From Mesorhizobium temperatum (GTDB lineage Bacteria; Pseudomonadota; Alphaproteobacteria; Rhizobiales; Rhizobiaceae): a stretch of DNA of 53,115 nucleotides. Numbering within the stretch: position 1 is the first letter of the stretch; every line of letters begins with the position of its first letter. Position numbers and translations under genes: made by a program. The notes below the pieces were generated by a model, which did not search any database, was not told where the DNA came from, and saw only the letters and a program-made list of their open reading frames with translations. This document shows positions 8,212-17,542 of this stretch, piece by piece. The stretch spans positions 1-53,115 of the forward strand of contig NZ_NPKJ01000023.1 of assembly GCF_002284575.1 (NCBI RefSeq), written 5' to 3'.

Positions 8212-8808
8212 TCAAACAACCACCACCCTCGTGCCCAAAGGAGTACGGTCGTAGAGGTCAATGATGTCGTCATTTGTCAAACGGATGCACCCGTTCGATA
8301 CCGCTGTGCCTATCGTCCATGGCTCGTTTGTACCATGTATCCGGAAGTGGGTGTCGCGCCCGTCGCGATAGAGATATAGGGCACGCGCGCCAAGCGGGTT
8401 GTTTGGTCCGCCAGGGACCCCCCCTGCATACTGCACCAGGCGCGGCTTGCGCCTCATCATGTTGGCGGTGGGTGTCCACGACGGCCAGTCCGCCTTGCGG
8501 CCGACGGTCGCTGTACCCTTGAACGAAAGTCCCTGCTCGCCGACGCCGACGCCGTAGCGCGTCGCCCACCCGTCGGTCTCGACGGCATAGAGAAAACGTT
8601 GCGAAGTATCGACGACGATCGTTCCAGGCGGCTCGTTTCCGTCGTACCGCACATGCTGCCGTCGGAATCGAGGACTGAGGCCACTTCTTGGTCCGAACGC
8701 GGATGAAATCGGCTCCGTCACCTGTCGCAACGTCGACGTACATCCGGAGACCATCAGAGCCAGAGTACCCAGCACGAGCCCCCGGCGCGCAATGTGGTGT
8801 TCTTCCAT
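8212..8808 (-). CDS. L,D-transpeptidase (YkuD domain) lipoprotein
   Basis: Forms 3-3 peptidoglycan crosslinks or attaches proteins to the wall. The 198-residue protein has a lipoprotein signal (LALMVSGC, C23). The YkuD domain covers about residues 62-198. Catalytic H158 in FRIHGTNEP and C174 in SNGCIRLTNDDI form the complete family signature. The ATG at 8808 follows AGCAGGTAGAA. It belongs to the large group of rhizobial ErfK/YbiS/YcfS/YnhG proteins. The two lipoprotein genes after it on the same strand suggest an envelope gene group, though gaps of 196 and 139 bases mean they may be transcribed separately. Confidence 0.93.
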   Translation of the reverse strand: MEEHHIARRGLVLGTLALMVSGCTSTLRQVTEPISSAFGPRSGLSPRFRRQHVRYDGNEPPGTIVVDTSQRFLYAVETDGWATRYGVGVGEQGLSFKGTATVGRKADWPSWTPTANMMRRKPRLVQYAGGVPGGPNNPLGARALYLYRDGRDTHFRIHGTNEPWTIGTAVSNGCIRLTNDDIIDLYDRTPLGTRVVVV

Positions 8809-8997
8809 TTCTACCTGCTAGGAAACTGGTCGATCTACCGCCACCCTCGTCTCTACCATTCCAAGGCCTGCGGGCCAAGTCTCGCTGTGTGGTGGCAAAA
8901 TGAATTCACAGGATTGACAAGCGAATTGGATCGAAACTTCTTGCGATAACCGTCTGCCTCTGTTCGGTTATGTCACAATGGGCATAGGACAGAGACG

Positions 8998-9753
8998 ATG
9001 AAGCCTGACTTCCATGGTAAAGTCGCGATTGTGACCGGCGCAGGCTCCGGAATAGGAGCGGCTGTTTCACGGCAACTCGCGCAAGAAGGAGCCGAGGTTG
9101 TTGTCGCCGACCTTGATGCCGAGGCCGCGCGCTGCAGAGCCGCCGAAATAAGCGCGCAAGGAGGCAGGGCCTACGACTTTGCGGTCGATGTCACGGATGC
9201 GGCAGCCGTCGAAAAGCTGATCGAGTTCACTGTCCAGAAATGCGGCGGACTGGATATGGCGGTAAACAATGCAGGTATCGACGGCGTTCGAAAAGCGACG
9301 GCAGACTATCCGCTCGACAACTGGCACAAGCTGATAAACGTCAATCTAAATGGCGTTTTCTACAGCATGAAGTACGAAATCGCCGCCATGCTGGATCGAG
9401 GCGGAGGCGCCATCGTGAACATGTCCTCGATTCTCGGTTCCGTCGGCTTGCCGACTGCGTCCGCATACACGGCAGCCAAACACGGGGTCGTTGGACTAAC
9501 CAAGGTTGCGGCGATTGAATATGCGAGGATGGGCATCCGGATCAATGTCGTCGGCCCCGGCTGGATCGAAACGCCTCTTCTATCGGAGCAAGTGGAGGTA
9601 TTAGCCACGCGGCGCATGGCAGCCCTTCAGCCGATGGGCAGACGCGGCAAACCGGAAGAGGTAGCGGCTCTTGTGTGCTTCCTGTTGTCCGATCAGGCCA
9701 GCTTTATCACTGGGAGCTACCATCTGGTGGACGGAGCCTACACCGCCCATTAA
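8998..9753 (+). CDS. short-chain dehydrogenase/reductase
   Basis: Classical SDR of 251 residues. TGAGSGIG lies at 14-21, NNAGI near 91, MSSI near 142 (catalytic Ser) and YTAAK near 158-162 (catalytic Tyr and Lys). The C-terminal FITGSYHLVDGAYTAH is typical of the FabG-like group with glucose 1-dehydrogenase-style members. The start has AGGA eight bases upstream. It stands alone, transcribed away from the L,D-transpeptidase, so no pathway can be assigned. Confidence 0.9.
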   Translation: MKPDFHGKVAIVTGAGSGIGAAVSRQLAQEGAEVVVADLDAEAARCRAAEISAQGGRAYDFAVDVTDAAAVEKLIEFTVQKCGGLDMAVNNAGIDGVRKATADYPLDNWHKLINVNLNGVFYSMKYEIAAMLDRGGGAIVNMSSILGSVGLPTASAYTAAKHGVVGLTKVAAIEYARMGIRINVVGPGWIETPLLSEQVEVLATRRMAALQPMGRRGKPEEVAALVCFLLSDQASFITGSYHLVDGAYTAH

Positions 9754-9793
9754 AGCGCGTCGTGGCTGAATGGATTCATGCGAGGCGCTTTAA
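9750..9793. repeat. palindromic element at the 3' end of the SDR gene
   Basis: TTAAAGCGC (9750-9758) and GCGCTTTAA (9785-9793) are exact inverted repeats. The bases between them pair further, giving one long hairpin that includes the SDR stop codon. It may end or stabilise the transcript. I recall similar palindromes between rhizobial genes. The rest of 9794-10007 holds no supportable gene. Confidence 0.6.
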
Positions 9794-10007
9794 CTGTCAG
9801 GGCGATGACGCCGCGGCTGCCCGCACTGCCTGAGATGGCGCTGTTCCGTTCCCGCGTCGCAAGGGAGGCCGAGCCAGACCCGGTGGCGGCGCGAATTGCC
9901 GACATCCTGGTGCAGGTGGCAGTGGAATCGCCTGCCCGAATGTGCAGGCGCTGCCGGCGAGCGGCCTGCGGAGCGTAGCTGATGCTGGCACCCAGAAGAC
10001 GCGGCGC

Positions 10008-11441
10008 TCAGCGGCGTTTCTTCGCCTTGCCGGCGAACGGATTTTCCGAGGTGCGCAAGGCGATGCGGATCGGCACGCCGGGCATGTCGAAGGCTTCGCG
10101 CAGACTGTTGGAGAGGTAGCGGACATAGGATTGCGGCATCGCGTCCGGCCGTGAGCAGGATACGACGAAGCCCGGCGGGCGCGTCTTGGCCTGGGTGACA
10201 TATTTGATCTTCAGCCGACGCCCTGCCACGGCAGGCGGCGGATGATGCGCCAGGATGCCTTCCAGCCAGCGGTTGAGCTTGCCGGTCGAGACGCGGCTGT
10301 TCCACACTCTGTGCGTCCGGATGACGGCATCCATCAGCTTGTCGAGGCCGCGCCCGGTCTCGGCCGAGACCGGCACCGCCTGCATGCCGCGCGCCTGCGG
10401 CAACAGCCGCTCGGTCTTCTCGCGCAGTTCCGCCAGGAGTTCCTGGGGGTGGTCGATCATATCCCATTTGTTGAAGGCAATCACCGGCGCGCGGCCCTCG
10501 CGGATGATCAGGTCAGCGATCTGCAGATCCTGCTTCTCGAAGGGAATGGTGGCGTCGAGCACGATGATGACGATCTCGGCAAAGCGAATGGCGCGCAGGG
10601 CATCCTGCACCGACATGACTTCCAGCTTTTCGTGGATCCTGGCCTTGCGGCGCATGCCGGCGGTGTCGAACAGTTTCAGGCGGCGGCCATGCCAGTCCCA
10701 GTCGACGGAGATGGAATCGCGGGTGATGCCGGCTTCCGGTCCGGTCAAGAGCCGCTCCTCGCCGATTAGCGCGTTGATCAGCGTCGATTTGCCGGCATTT
10801 GGGCGACCGACGACGGCGATGCGCATCGGTTTGGTATCGTCATAGCTCGGCTCGGCATCCGGATCGGTGATGTCCTCGCCGATCAGTACCTCGCTGGCGG
10901 CGGTCTCCTCGTCCGCATCCTCTTCTTCTTCGCCGAAGGCGCGCGCCTCGCCCAGTGCGGCGATCACCGCATCGCGCAAATCGGGCAGGCCCTGGCCGTG
11001 TTCGGCCGACACCGGGATCGGCTCGCCAAGGCCGAGCTCCCAGGCCTCAACCATGCCGCCCTGGGCGCCGCGCGCCTCGGCCTTATTGGCGACGACGACA
11101 ACCGGTTTGCCGGACTTGCGCACGATCTCAGCGAAGGTCTTGTCGTCAGGCATCAGCCCGGACTTGGCATCGATCGTGAAAAAGATCAGGTCGGCTTCGC
11201 GGATGGCGATCTCGGTCTGGGCGCGCATGCGGCCCGGCAGCGTCGAAGCAGCAGCATCCTCGAAGCCGGCGGTGTCGATGACATCGAAATGCAGGTCGTA
11301 GAGCTTGGCGGCATGGACGCGACGGTCGCGGGTGACGCCCGGCGTGTCGTCGACAAGCGCCAGCTTCCTTCCCACCAGACGATTGAAAAGGGTCGATTTG
11401 CCGACGTTAGGCCGGCCGATGATGGCGACTTTGAACGTCAT
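10008..11441 (-). CDS. der: ribosome biogenesis GTPase Der (EngA)
   Basis: Essential double-GTPase that matures the 50S ribosomal subunit. In 477 residues, the first G domain has GRPNVGKST at 9-17, DTAGFED at about 56-62 and NKAE near 119. An acidic linker rich in Glu/Asp runs from about 170 to 203. The second G domain has GRPNAGKST near 212-220, DTAGMRRK and NKWD. A C-terminal KH-like domain carries [14 protein letters not shown] before a basic tail (AGKAKKRR). All GTP-binding motifs are intact. It lies directly downstream of the TPR protein gene, with a repeat pair between them. Confidence 0.98.
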   Translation of the reverse strand: MTFKVAIIGRPNVGKSTLFNRLVGRKLALVDDTPGVTRDRRVHAAKLYDLHFDVIDTAGFEDAAASTLPGRMRAQTEIAIREADLIFFTIDAKSGLMPDDKTFAEIVRKSGKPVVVVANKAEARGAQGGMVEAWELGLGEPIPVSAEHGQGLPDLRDAVIAALGEARAFGEEEEDADEETAASEVLIGEDITDPDAEPSYDDTKPMRIAVVGRPNAGKSTLINALIGEERLLTGPEAGITRDSISVDWDWHGRRLKLFDTAGMRRKARIHEKLEVMSVQDALRAIRFAEIVIIVLDATIPFEKQDLQIADLIIREGRAPVIAFNKWDMIDHPQELLAELREKTERLLPQARGMQAVPVSAETGRGLDKLMDAVIRTHRVWNSRVSTGKLNRWLEGILAHHPPPAVAGRRLKIKYVTQAKTRPPGFVVSCSRPDAMPQSYVRYLSNSLREAFDMPGVPIRIALRTSENPFAGKAKKRR

Positions 11442-11451
11442 GCGGCCCTAC

Positions 11452-11560
11452 ATCTGCCAGCATGTCGTCGTCCCAAAACCGCTGCACACTTTTGGGCGAC
11501 ATGCATCTGCCATGCATGTCGTTGTCCCAAAACCGCTACACACTTTTGGGCGACATGCAT
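11452..11560. repeat. tandem pair of palindromic repeats between TPR and der genes
   Basis: Two near-identical units of about 53 bases start at 11452 and 11505. Each contains CCCAAAACCGCT, then CACACTTTTGGGCGACATG. CCCAAAA pairs with TTTTGGG and CATGTCG with CGACATG, so each unit can form a hairpin. The units differ at only a few bases. The second ends at the TPR gene stop codon (TAA, 11560-11562 on the minus strand). I recall this sequence as a frequent rhizobial intergenic repeat but could not verify it. Confidence 0.75.
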
Positions 11561-12225
11561 TACGACACGCTGCCCGACCCACGGATCAGCTCGGACATCA
11601 ACGTCGCCCGCTCGCGCGCGTTGCGCGGGGCGCCGTCATCCGCGGCGATCTGGTCGAACAGTTTCAGTGCGTCCGTCGCCTTGCCTTCCTTCCAGGCGGC
11701 AAGGCCTAGCGCCTCGCGCGCGGTATGGCGCAGCGGATTGGTGTCGGCGGTGAGCGTCTCGACGCGGCTGGAGACATCGGCGAAGGAACCCTGGTCGACG
11801 AGCAGCAGCGCTGCCCTGAGGCGCGCCATGTCGCGAAGGCCTGATGGAATGTCCGTGTCGGCGGCGACCTCGTCGAAGTCCTTGACGGCGGCGGCGACAT
11901 CGCCCTTATCCGCCTTGACGGTTGCCGCGCGCATGCGGGCGAGCAGCGGATAGGCGCCGTAGCCATCCTTTTCCAACGCAGCAAGGGCAGTCAGCGCTTC
12001 GTCGCTCTTGCCCTCATTGGCGAGCTTCAGCGCCTGCGAGAAGGCGTCGCCCGAGCGATTGGCGCGAGTCTCGTCCCAATAGCGATAGCCGACGAAGGCC
12101 GCGGTGCTGACCACCACCAGTATCGCAAGCGCAAGCAAGGCAGGACCAAAACGGTCCCATAGCGCATGCGCCTGATCGCGACGCATCTCTTCGTTGACTT
12201 CGCGGATAAAACTGTCGTCCGACAT
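11560..12225 (-). CDS. membrane-anchored tetratricopeptide-repeat protein
   Basis: A 221-residue protein of the YfgM-like or DUF2659-like kind. It has a short cytoplasmic N-terminus (MSDDSFIREVNEEMRRD), one membrane helix at about 28-47 and a helical TPR-like region with the KLANEGKSDEALTALAALEKDG repeat pattern. In other bacteria such proteins assist periplasmic folding near the Sec translocon. The start at 12225 matches the conserved N-terminus; the ATG at 12276 would add unrelated residues. Placement directly before der is common in this order. Confidence 0.82.
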   Translation of the reverse strand: MSDDSFIREVNEEMRRDQAHALWDRFGPALLALAILVVVSTAAFVGYRYWDETRANRSGDAFSQALKLANEGKSDEALTALAALEKDGYGAYPLLARMRAATVKADKGDVAAAVKDFDEVAADTDIPSGLRDMARLRAALLLVDQGSFADVSSRVETLTADTNPLRHTAREALGLAAWKEGKATDALKLFDQIAADDGAPRNARERATLMSELIRGSGSVS

Positions 12226-12254
12226 CTCAAAACCATCCTGCCCGCCCCAGGGCG

Positions 12255-12342
12255 GTTTAGAGCGACGTGCGTCCATGGAAAGTACGCTCTAACACTTTGA
12301 ATTTGCGCATCGTGCTTCCTGAAAATCAATTCTGCTTTTCAG
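12255..12342. repeat. pair of hairpins upstream of the TPR gene
   Basis: TTAGAGCG (12255-12262) pairs with CGCTCTAA (12283-12290), and CTGAAAA (12319-12325) pairs with TTTTCAG (12336-12342). Between the hairpins is TTTGAATTTGCGCAT. I recall this arrangement as a widespread rhizobial intergenic element, but only the inverted repeats are seen here directly. It may carry promoter or mRNA-structure functions. Confidence 0.5.
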
Positions 12343-12515
12343 GCCGATGCGGTAGCCCGCGTTTTAGCGAAATTTTGCCGGCATGGAAGGGGTTGGACAG
12401 GAAAATCGGCTAATCGCCGGACAGGCGACGTAAGGGTGACTAAAAAAGGGCGACCGCACCCGCGCCACATTTCGCCGATAGCCGGTGCTCGAACCCTCCT
12501 CAAATCCCAGATCAG

Positions 12516-13538
12516 ATGCTAATGCCCCGTTTGTCCCGCGTTGTCGCGTTTTCCATCGCGTCGCTTGCTGCAGCGGACACTGCTGTCGCCGATCCGCCCG
12601 CGGCGCCAGCGCCGGCAAGGCTGAAGCAGGCCGTCATCATCTCGTTCGACAGCGCTCGCGATATTTCGCAGTGGAAGCGCAGCAGGGCGCTGGCCGCGCG
12701 CACCGGCGCCCATTTTACTTATTTCGTGTCCTGCGTCTTCCTGCTCTCGCCGGAAACGCACAAGGAATACACAGCGCCCGGCAAGACATCAGGCAAATCC
12801 AGTATCGGCTTTGCCGCCTCGAAACAGGACGTCGCCGACCGGCTCGCGCAGATAAACCTTGCCGCCTCGGAGGGCCACGATATCGGCAGCCACGCTTGCG
12901 GCCATTTCGACGGCAAGGACTGGAGCAAGGCCGACTGGCTGAGCGAGTTCGGTTCGTTCCAGCGAATTCTCGAGAACGCCTATTCGATAAACGCTATTAC
13001 CGCTGAACCCGCGGGTTGGCGCGAAATCGCGCGCAAGGCGGTCGGCTTTCGCGCCCCCTATCTGTCGGCAAACAAGGCGCTCTACGAGGCGCTGCCAAAG
13101 GCGGGCTACCTGTTTGACGCGAGCGGCGTGTCACGCGGCCCTGCCCGGCCACCGACCCGCGACGGCATCACACGCTTTTCGCTACCGCAGATCCCGGAAG
13201 GTCCTGACACAAGGCGAGTGATCGCCATGGACTACAATCTCTATATCAGGCATTCCGGCGGTTTCGAGCGGCCGAGCAAGGCGAACGAATTCGCCGACCG
13301 GACATATGACGCCTTTCGCGCAGCCTTCGACGCTCAATACCAGGGCAAACGCATTCCGCTGGAACTCGGGTTCCATTTCACGCTGATGAATGACGGCGCC
13401 TACTGGAATGCGCTGGAGCGCTTTGCCGGCGAGGTCTGCACCAGGCCCGACGTCGAGTGCATCAGCTATCGCGACTATGTTTCGCGGCGCGATGGCGGCC
13501 AAACGCAGGCGTCGGTGGGCGGCTGGATCCGGAAGTGA
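12516..13538 (+). CDS. secreted polysaccharide deacetylase-like protein
   Basis: A 340-residue protein with a signal peptide (about residues 1-25, ending ADTAVADPP) and a NodB-type deacetylase fold. The first metal motif area reads IISFDSARDISQWK in place of the usual TFDDG. The second is GHDIGSHACGHFDG, with the His pair expected to bind metal, and GFRAPYLSANKALYEAL provides the Arg motif. It probably removes acetyl groups from a cell-surface or wall polysaccharide in the periplasm. The altered first motif (SFDSARD) makes the exact activity uncertain. There is no strong ribosome-binding site; another ATG lies two codons later. Confidence 0.8.
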   Translation: MLMPRLSRVVAFSIASLAAADTAVADPPAAPAPARLKQAVIISFDSARDISQWKRSRALAARTGAHFTYFVSCVFLLSPETHKEYTAPGKTSGKSSIGFAASKQDVADRLAQINLAASEGHDIGSHACGHFDGKDWSKADWLSEFGSFQRILENAYSINAITAEPAGWREIARKAVGFRAPYLSANKALYEALPKAGYLFDASGVSRGPARPPTRDGITRFSLPQIPEGPDTRRVIAMDYNLYIRHSGGFERPSKANEFADRTYDAFRAAFDAQYQGKRIPLELGFHFTLMNDGAYWNALERFAGEVCTRPDVECISYRDYVSRRDGGQTQASVGGWIRK

Positions 13539-13554
13539 CCGCCGCCCGCCACTG

Positions 13555-14832
13555 TTAGCTCACCGGCTGATCCTCAGGGCGCAAGCCGGCTCGCTCTCGC
13601 TCCAGATAGTCCTGGTCGATTTCCGGCAGCGGCGCCCCTTCAAGCGTCGCCTCGAAGGCGCGCAGGCGCTTGTAGATGGATATCAGCTCGACGATAGTCG
13701 GCCAGGAATTCACGAGATATTGGAACGAAGTGGCGACTTGTGAAAAGGCGGTGACAATTTGCTGGAAAACGCCAAATGTTATCTTGCCGATTGCCAAGGT
13801 TGGAACGAGAATAAGCGTGGCGAAGACGTTGTCGACTTGAAGGTATAGATAGCGGACCATGTCGAAATAGACATAGTGCGCATAGAGAGTGAAGTAGTTC
13901 TTGCGAACATTTCTGAAAAGCTCGACCAACGTTGGTGGCTGCGCTCGCGCCGTATCGTCCTCACCGAGGACAAGTTCCTTGCGCAGAGCAGCTTCAACAC
14001 GCTGATTACGAAATTCCAGCCCGGGTAGCTTGACGCCGACGACTGCCAACAAGCCGGTGCCAAACAATGACCAGGCGATCGCCGCAACAACCAACGGATA
14101 AGGGATTGCTCCGACTATTGGGAGAGTTGGAACATGGAGAGAAAGGGATGCCAGCAAGGGTAGAAAAGCAATCAGAGTCATGATGGAGTCGATGAAGTTC
14201 ACTCCGAGCCCCTGCATTGTGCCCGAGAAGCGCATCGTGTCGTCCTGAACGCGCTGCGACGCCCCTTCGATATGGCGCAGCCTCGGCCAGTAAGCGGTAA
14301 AATAATCGTTCATCGCCGTGCGCCAGCGGAAAACATAGTGCCTGACGAAGAAAACGTTCAGAACGGCAATGGTCATATAGACCAGGGCCAAAGACAGAAA
14401 CTGCCATACTCCGTAGTAAAGCTCGGCAGGCGCAACGGACCCCGGCGTGGTGAGCGCCTTCTGCACCATGTCGTAAAACATGCCGCGCCAGTCATTGAGC
14501 GCCACACTGATCTGCACGATGAAATTAGTAACGAAAATGATCAAAGCAGAGCCAAGGATCGACCAGTTCTGCCAACGGTGTGGGGCATACAGCGACCAAA
14601 AAAGGTAGAATACGCCCATACCCGCGAAGAAATATGCGTAGAACCAGAGGAATGCCGGCGTCAGGAATCTTATTGGGCTGATGACGGGTGCGGCCCGCGG
14701 ATCGACCGGCGGCATCCCAAGGATCGTGCCAAGGTGTTCGCCGCCGAAAAACCACAGGAGGACGAGCAGAAGGCTCCAGACGGCGGCCGAGATGAAAAAA
14801 AGCTTCGGCTGCGGGAAGAAGGATACGAACAC
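13555..14832 (-). CDS. bacA: SbmA/BacA-family peptide transporter
   Basis: Inner-membrane importer of antimicrobial and nodule-specific peptides. In legume symbionts BacA is needed for bacteroid survival where the plant makes NCR peptides. The 425-residue protein starts [19 protein letters not shown], the family N-terminus, from a GTG codon with GAGG upstream. It has about seven or eight membrane helices and the signature region [29 protein letters not shown]. No ATP-binding domain follows, so it is BacA/SbmA and not BclA. The tail [13 protein letters not shown] is short and acidic. It converges with the deacetylase gene, 16 bases away. Confidence 0.93.
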   Translation of the reverse strand: MFVSFFPQPKLFFISAAVWSLLLVLLWFFGGEHLGTILGMPPVDPRAAPVISPIRFLTPAFLWFYAYFFAGMGVFYLFWSLYAPHRWQNWSILGSALIIFVTNFIVQISVALNDWRGMFYDMVQKALTTPGSVAPAELYYGVWQFLSLALVYMTIAVLNVFFVRHYVFRWRTAMNDYFTAYWPRLRHIEGASQRVQDDTMRFSGTMQGLGVNFIDSIMTLIAFLPLLASLSLHVPTLPIVGAIPYPLVVAAIAWSLFGTGLLAVVGVKLPGLEFRNQRVEAALRKELVLGEDDTARAQPPTLVELFRNVRKNYFTLYAHYVYFDMVRYLYLQVDNVFATLILVPTLAIGKITFGVFQQIVTAFSQVATSFQYLVNSWPTIVELISIYKRLRAFEATLEGAPLPEIDQDYLERERAGLRPEDQPVS

Positions 14833-14954
14833 TGTGGGGAAATCCTCGGTCGATGCGCAAATCAGCGGCGTTGCTGTTCAGCGGGCATAAGGTCACACAT
14901 CGATCGGAATGAAAATGGCCGGTGCGCGATGCCCGGCCCCGAGCAAGACCACAA

Positions 14955-16115
14955 TCATGGCGATTTTGGAGCAGCCGACCAGGTGATCGCGCCCGAGACA
15001 AGCAGCACGGCGGCGGCCAGGATCGATGCAAGGAAGAAGTCGCCCGAGGCTTGCGCAAGCAGCCCGGCGACGATCGGACCGATGATCTGGCCGAGGCCGA
15101 AGGAGGCCGTCATCAACGCCAGGATCCGGCGTGGCGCTTGCGGGGCAAGCTGCCTTCCGGCCTGCAGGCCTAGCGCGGTGATGGCGATGAAGGTCCCGCC
15201 AAGCAGAAATCCGCCGAGCAGCGGCCCAATGTGTCCACCGACGGCCACGCTCGCGGTGACGCCGACCACCTCGACGAGGCACCCGAAGGCATAGGCCTGG
15301 TAGAGCCCGATCTTTCCAGCGATCTTCTGCCAAAGCCAGACCGAGGGAATCCCGGCAAGGCCGGTGACCATCCAGACCACGGCTTCGAAGACGCGGCCGC
15401 CGCCGCCCTGCCGGACGATGGCGACCAGAAACGTCGCTGTCACAATGTAGCCAAAGCCGAACAGGCCGTAAGCAACGATGATCTTCATCAGCGAGCGGTC
15501 CTTCGGCAACGCCGGTTCGCGACCATCGGCGCCGTTGGCGGTCGCAGTGCTGCCGACCAGCAACGCCACGACGGCAAAGCCGCAGACTGAGATCACGGCG
15601 GACCAGAACCAGCCCGCCGGCCAACCGGCATGTCCGGTAACGAGGATAGCCATCAGCGCCGAGGACGCCGCAATGCCGAGGCCGACGCCGCCAAAATGCA
15701 GCGCCTGCAGGTCGTTTCGGCTGGTCGCTGCCAGATGGCCGAAAACGATGCTGGACATGAACACCAAGACGAAGGCGCTGGCCAGACCGGCAAGAAAGCG
15801 GATGACGAGAAAGGCCGCCATAGTACCGGCCAGGCCCATCAGCCCGGTGAGGACTGCGGTGGCGGCAAGACCGGCCAGCATCAGCAGGCGCTCGCGACCG
15901 TGCGCCCAGCCGCCGATGGCCGCCAGCGCACCGATGAGATAGCCGAGATAGTTGGCGGATGCGATCCAGCCGGCATCGGCCGGCGACAGGCCAAGTTCCT
16001 CCATCATGCCGGGCAGGATCGGCGTGTAGACGAAGCGGCCGATGCCCATGGCAACGGCCAGGGCAATCATGCCGGCGAAGGCGAGACGCAAAGGAGACGG
16101 CGAAGCGGCTTTCAT
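14955..16115 (-). CDS. MFS transporter, YbfB/YjiJ family
   Basis: Predicted 12-helix major facilitator of 386 residues. The opening MIALAVAMGIGRFVYTPILP and LGLSPADAGWIASANYLGYL are hallmarks of the YbfB/YjiJ (MFS_4) group, and a long loop lies mid-protein after about 190 residues. Its substrate is unknown. The ATG at 16115 gives the usual N-terminus, but there is no clear ribosome-binding site; a TTG at 16151 is an alternative. A GTGCAC-N5-GTGCAC element sits five bases upstream of the ATG. Confidence 0.87.
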   Translation of the reverse strand: MKAASPSPLRLAFAGMIALAVAMGIGRFVYTPILPGMMEELGLSPADAGWIASANYLGYLIGALAAIGGWAHGRERLLMLAGLAATAVLTGLMGLAGTMAAFLVIRFLAGLASAFVLVFMSSIVFGHLAATSRNDLQALHFGGVGLGIAASSALMAILVTGHAGWPAGWFWSAVISVCGFAVVALLVGSTATANGADGREPALPKDRSLMKIIVAYGLFGFGYIVTATFLVAIVRQGGGGRVFEAVVWMVTGLAGIPSVWLWQKIAGKIGLYQAYAFGCLVEVVGVTASVAVGGHIGPLLGGFLLGGTFIAITALGLQAGRQLAPQAPRRILALMTASFGLGQIIGPIVAGLLAQASGDFFLASILAAAVLLVSGAITWSAAPKSP

Positions 16116-16119
16116 TGCA

Positions 16120-16136
16120 GTGCACAATAGGTGCAC
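16120..16136. promoter_or_regulatory. GTGCAC-N5-GTGCAC element next to the MFS start
   Basis: The sequence GTGCACAATAGGTGCAC holds two copies of the self-complementary GTGCAC spaced by five bases, immediately upstream of the MFS start codon. The symmetry fits a dimeric repressor site. A TTGACA lies just upstream on the minus strand. No matching regulator can be named. Confidence 0.4.
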
Positions 16137-16234
16137 GAGCCTGTCAAACAATCCGCTTGTGTTGGGCCAGGACGGCTCGCAATGGCCGTTGGCCAGTATC
16201 CACCGCAGAGGGCCGACCCACTAAATCTGTTTCA

Positions 16235-16447
16235 TCAGCAGCAGCCGACCTGGCCGGTGCCCGTCTCGTAGGCAGTGCGCCGGGCCGTCAGCCTGAACGG
16301 CACGTCGCCGAGTTCACGCTCCGACATGATGTCGAGCACAGGATGCGACAGCGGATCAATCGCCCATCGGGTGGTCTCGCTTTCATACGGCCGGCTTTGC
16401 TCTGTGCCGATAACGGAAAAGCCCCTCAGCAGTGATAAAATCTTCAT
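16235..16447 (-). CDS. small hypothetical protein (DUF1127-like tail)
   Basis: A 70-residue protein with a strong ribosome-binding site (GAGGAAAA before the ATG), which is why I keep it. The segment HPVLDIMSERELGDVPF resembles the C-terminal pattern of rhizobial DUF1127-type small proteins. There is no membrane helix or signal. It diverges from the LysR gene and may share a regulatory region with it. The function is unknown. Confidence 0.6.
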   Translation of the reverse strand: MKILSLLRGFSVIGTEQSRPYESETTRWAIDPLSHPVLDIMSERELGDVPFRLTARRTAYETGTGQVGCC

Positions 16448-16544
16448 CGGATTTTCCTCGATAGGTCAGCTTATTTCCTTAAAATCTGCCGTCCCGCCTT
16501 ATGTTTCAATTGAGATTTCAACCGTCACCGTTTAGAAAAACTGT

Positions 16545-17459
16545 ATGGCTATGCTGAACCGCGTCCACCTCAACGGCCTGCGCGCCGTGGAAACCGTCGC
16601 CCGGCTGGGGTCGCTCGCCGCGGCGGCCGGCGAGCTCAACGTATCCGCGAGCGCCGTCAGCCAGCAGATCAAGCGCACCGAAAAGCAGCTCGGTCAGACG
16701 CTGTTCGAACGGACGCCGGGCGGACTGGTTCTGACGGAATTCGGTGTCGTCTTCACAGCGCGGCTCAGCGCCGGTTTCCGCGAGCTTGCGCAGGCGGTGG
16801 CGCTGGCCGACGAGGAGAGCGAATGCACGCTGGTGGTTTCGGTGGCGCCGGCCTTTGCCTCGAAGTGGCTTCTGCCGAGACTATCACGGCATTTCGCCCG
16901 CCATCCGAATGTGCTGCTGCGCATCGACGCTTCGGGCCGGATCGCCGATCTCGGCCATTCCGACATCGACATCGGCATCCGGATGGGCGACGGCAAATGG
17001 CCGGGCGTCCGCGCGGAACTGCTACTGGCGCAGGAGGTGTTTCCGGTCTGCGCCCCGTCGATCGCGGCCAGACTGAAGTCGATCCAGGACCTGGCGCAGA
17101 CCTGCGCCATCACCGACGAGCGGTCGATGATCAGTTGGGACAGCTGGTTCGAGGCGGCCGGGGTGAAGCCCGTCACCTTCCTCAAAGGTGCGCGCTTCAC
17201 CGACCCGATGCTTTGCCTGGAATCGGCGATCGCAGGCCATGGCGTGATGCTCGCCTGGCAATTGCTGACGGCTGACGCTCTCGCTGACGGCCGGCTGGTC
17301 GCGCCGTTCGGTGTGCGCGCGGAGAGCGGGCTGGGCTATTGGCTGGTGACATCTGCCAGCAAGAGCGAGAGCCGCAAGGTGCGCGATTTCAAGGCCTGGA
17401 TCCGCGAAGAGATCGAGGCGACGATGGCGCAGTTCGGCATGCTCGACAGCGCTGCCTGA
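16545..17459 (+). CDS. LysR-family transcriptional regulator (GcvA-like)
   Basis: A 304-residue regulator. The winged helix-turn-helix is at about 5-65 (LRAVETVARLGSLAAAAGELNVSASAVSQQIKRTEKQLG), followed by a substrate-binding domain that starts near VVSVAPAFASKWLLPRLSRF-like residues at about 95. The HTH and SKWLLPRL motifs place it close to the GcvA/AmpR group. Its target is unknown; the divergent 70-residue gene and the downstream aminopeptidase are candidates. The ribosome-binding site is weak. Confidence 0.92.
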   Translation: MAMLNRVHLNGLRAVETVARLGSLAAAAGELNVSASAVSQQIKRTEKQLGQTLFERTPGGLVLTEFGVVFTARLSAGFRELAQAVALADEESECTLVVSVAPAFASKWLLPRLSRHFARHPNVLLRIDASGRIADLGHSDIDIGIRMGDGKWPGVRAELLLAQEVFPVCAPSIAARLKSIQDLAQTCAITDERSMISWDSWFEAAGVKPVTFLKGARFTDPMLCLESAIAGHGVMLAWQLLTADALADGRLVAPFGVRAESGLGYWLVTSASKSESRKVRDFKAWIREEIEATMAQFGMLDSAA

Positions 17460-17542
17460 GCCCCCTATCGCGATGGCGGTGGAAAGGACGGCGGCACCGG
17501 TCTATGTAAGGATGAGACCCCCACATTACGGCAGGCAGGACC

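Noticed and set aside
9778..9978. A 66-residue ORF in the gap before der
   Set aside because: Pro/Arg/Ala-rich with no ribosome-binding site and overlapping a palindromic element.
12255..12342. The hairpin pair as a riboswitch
   Set aside because: Simple stems with no conserved aptamer pattern, ahead of a TPR membrane protein gene; better read as an intergenic repeat.
13555..14832. BclA (BacA-like with ATPase)
   Set aside because: The protein ends at 425 residues with no Walker motifs.
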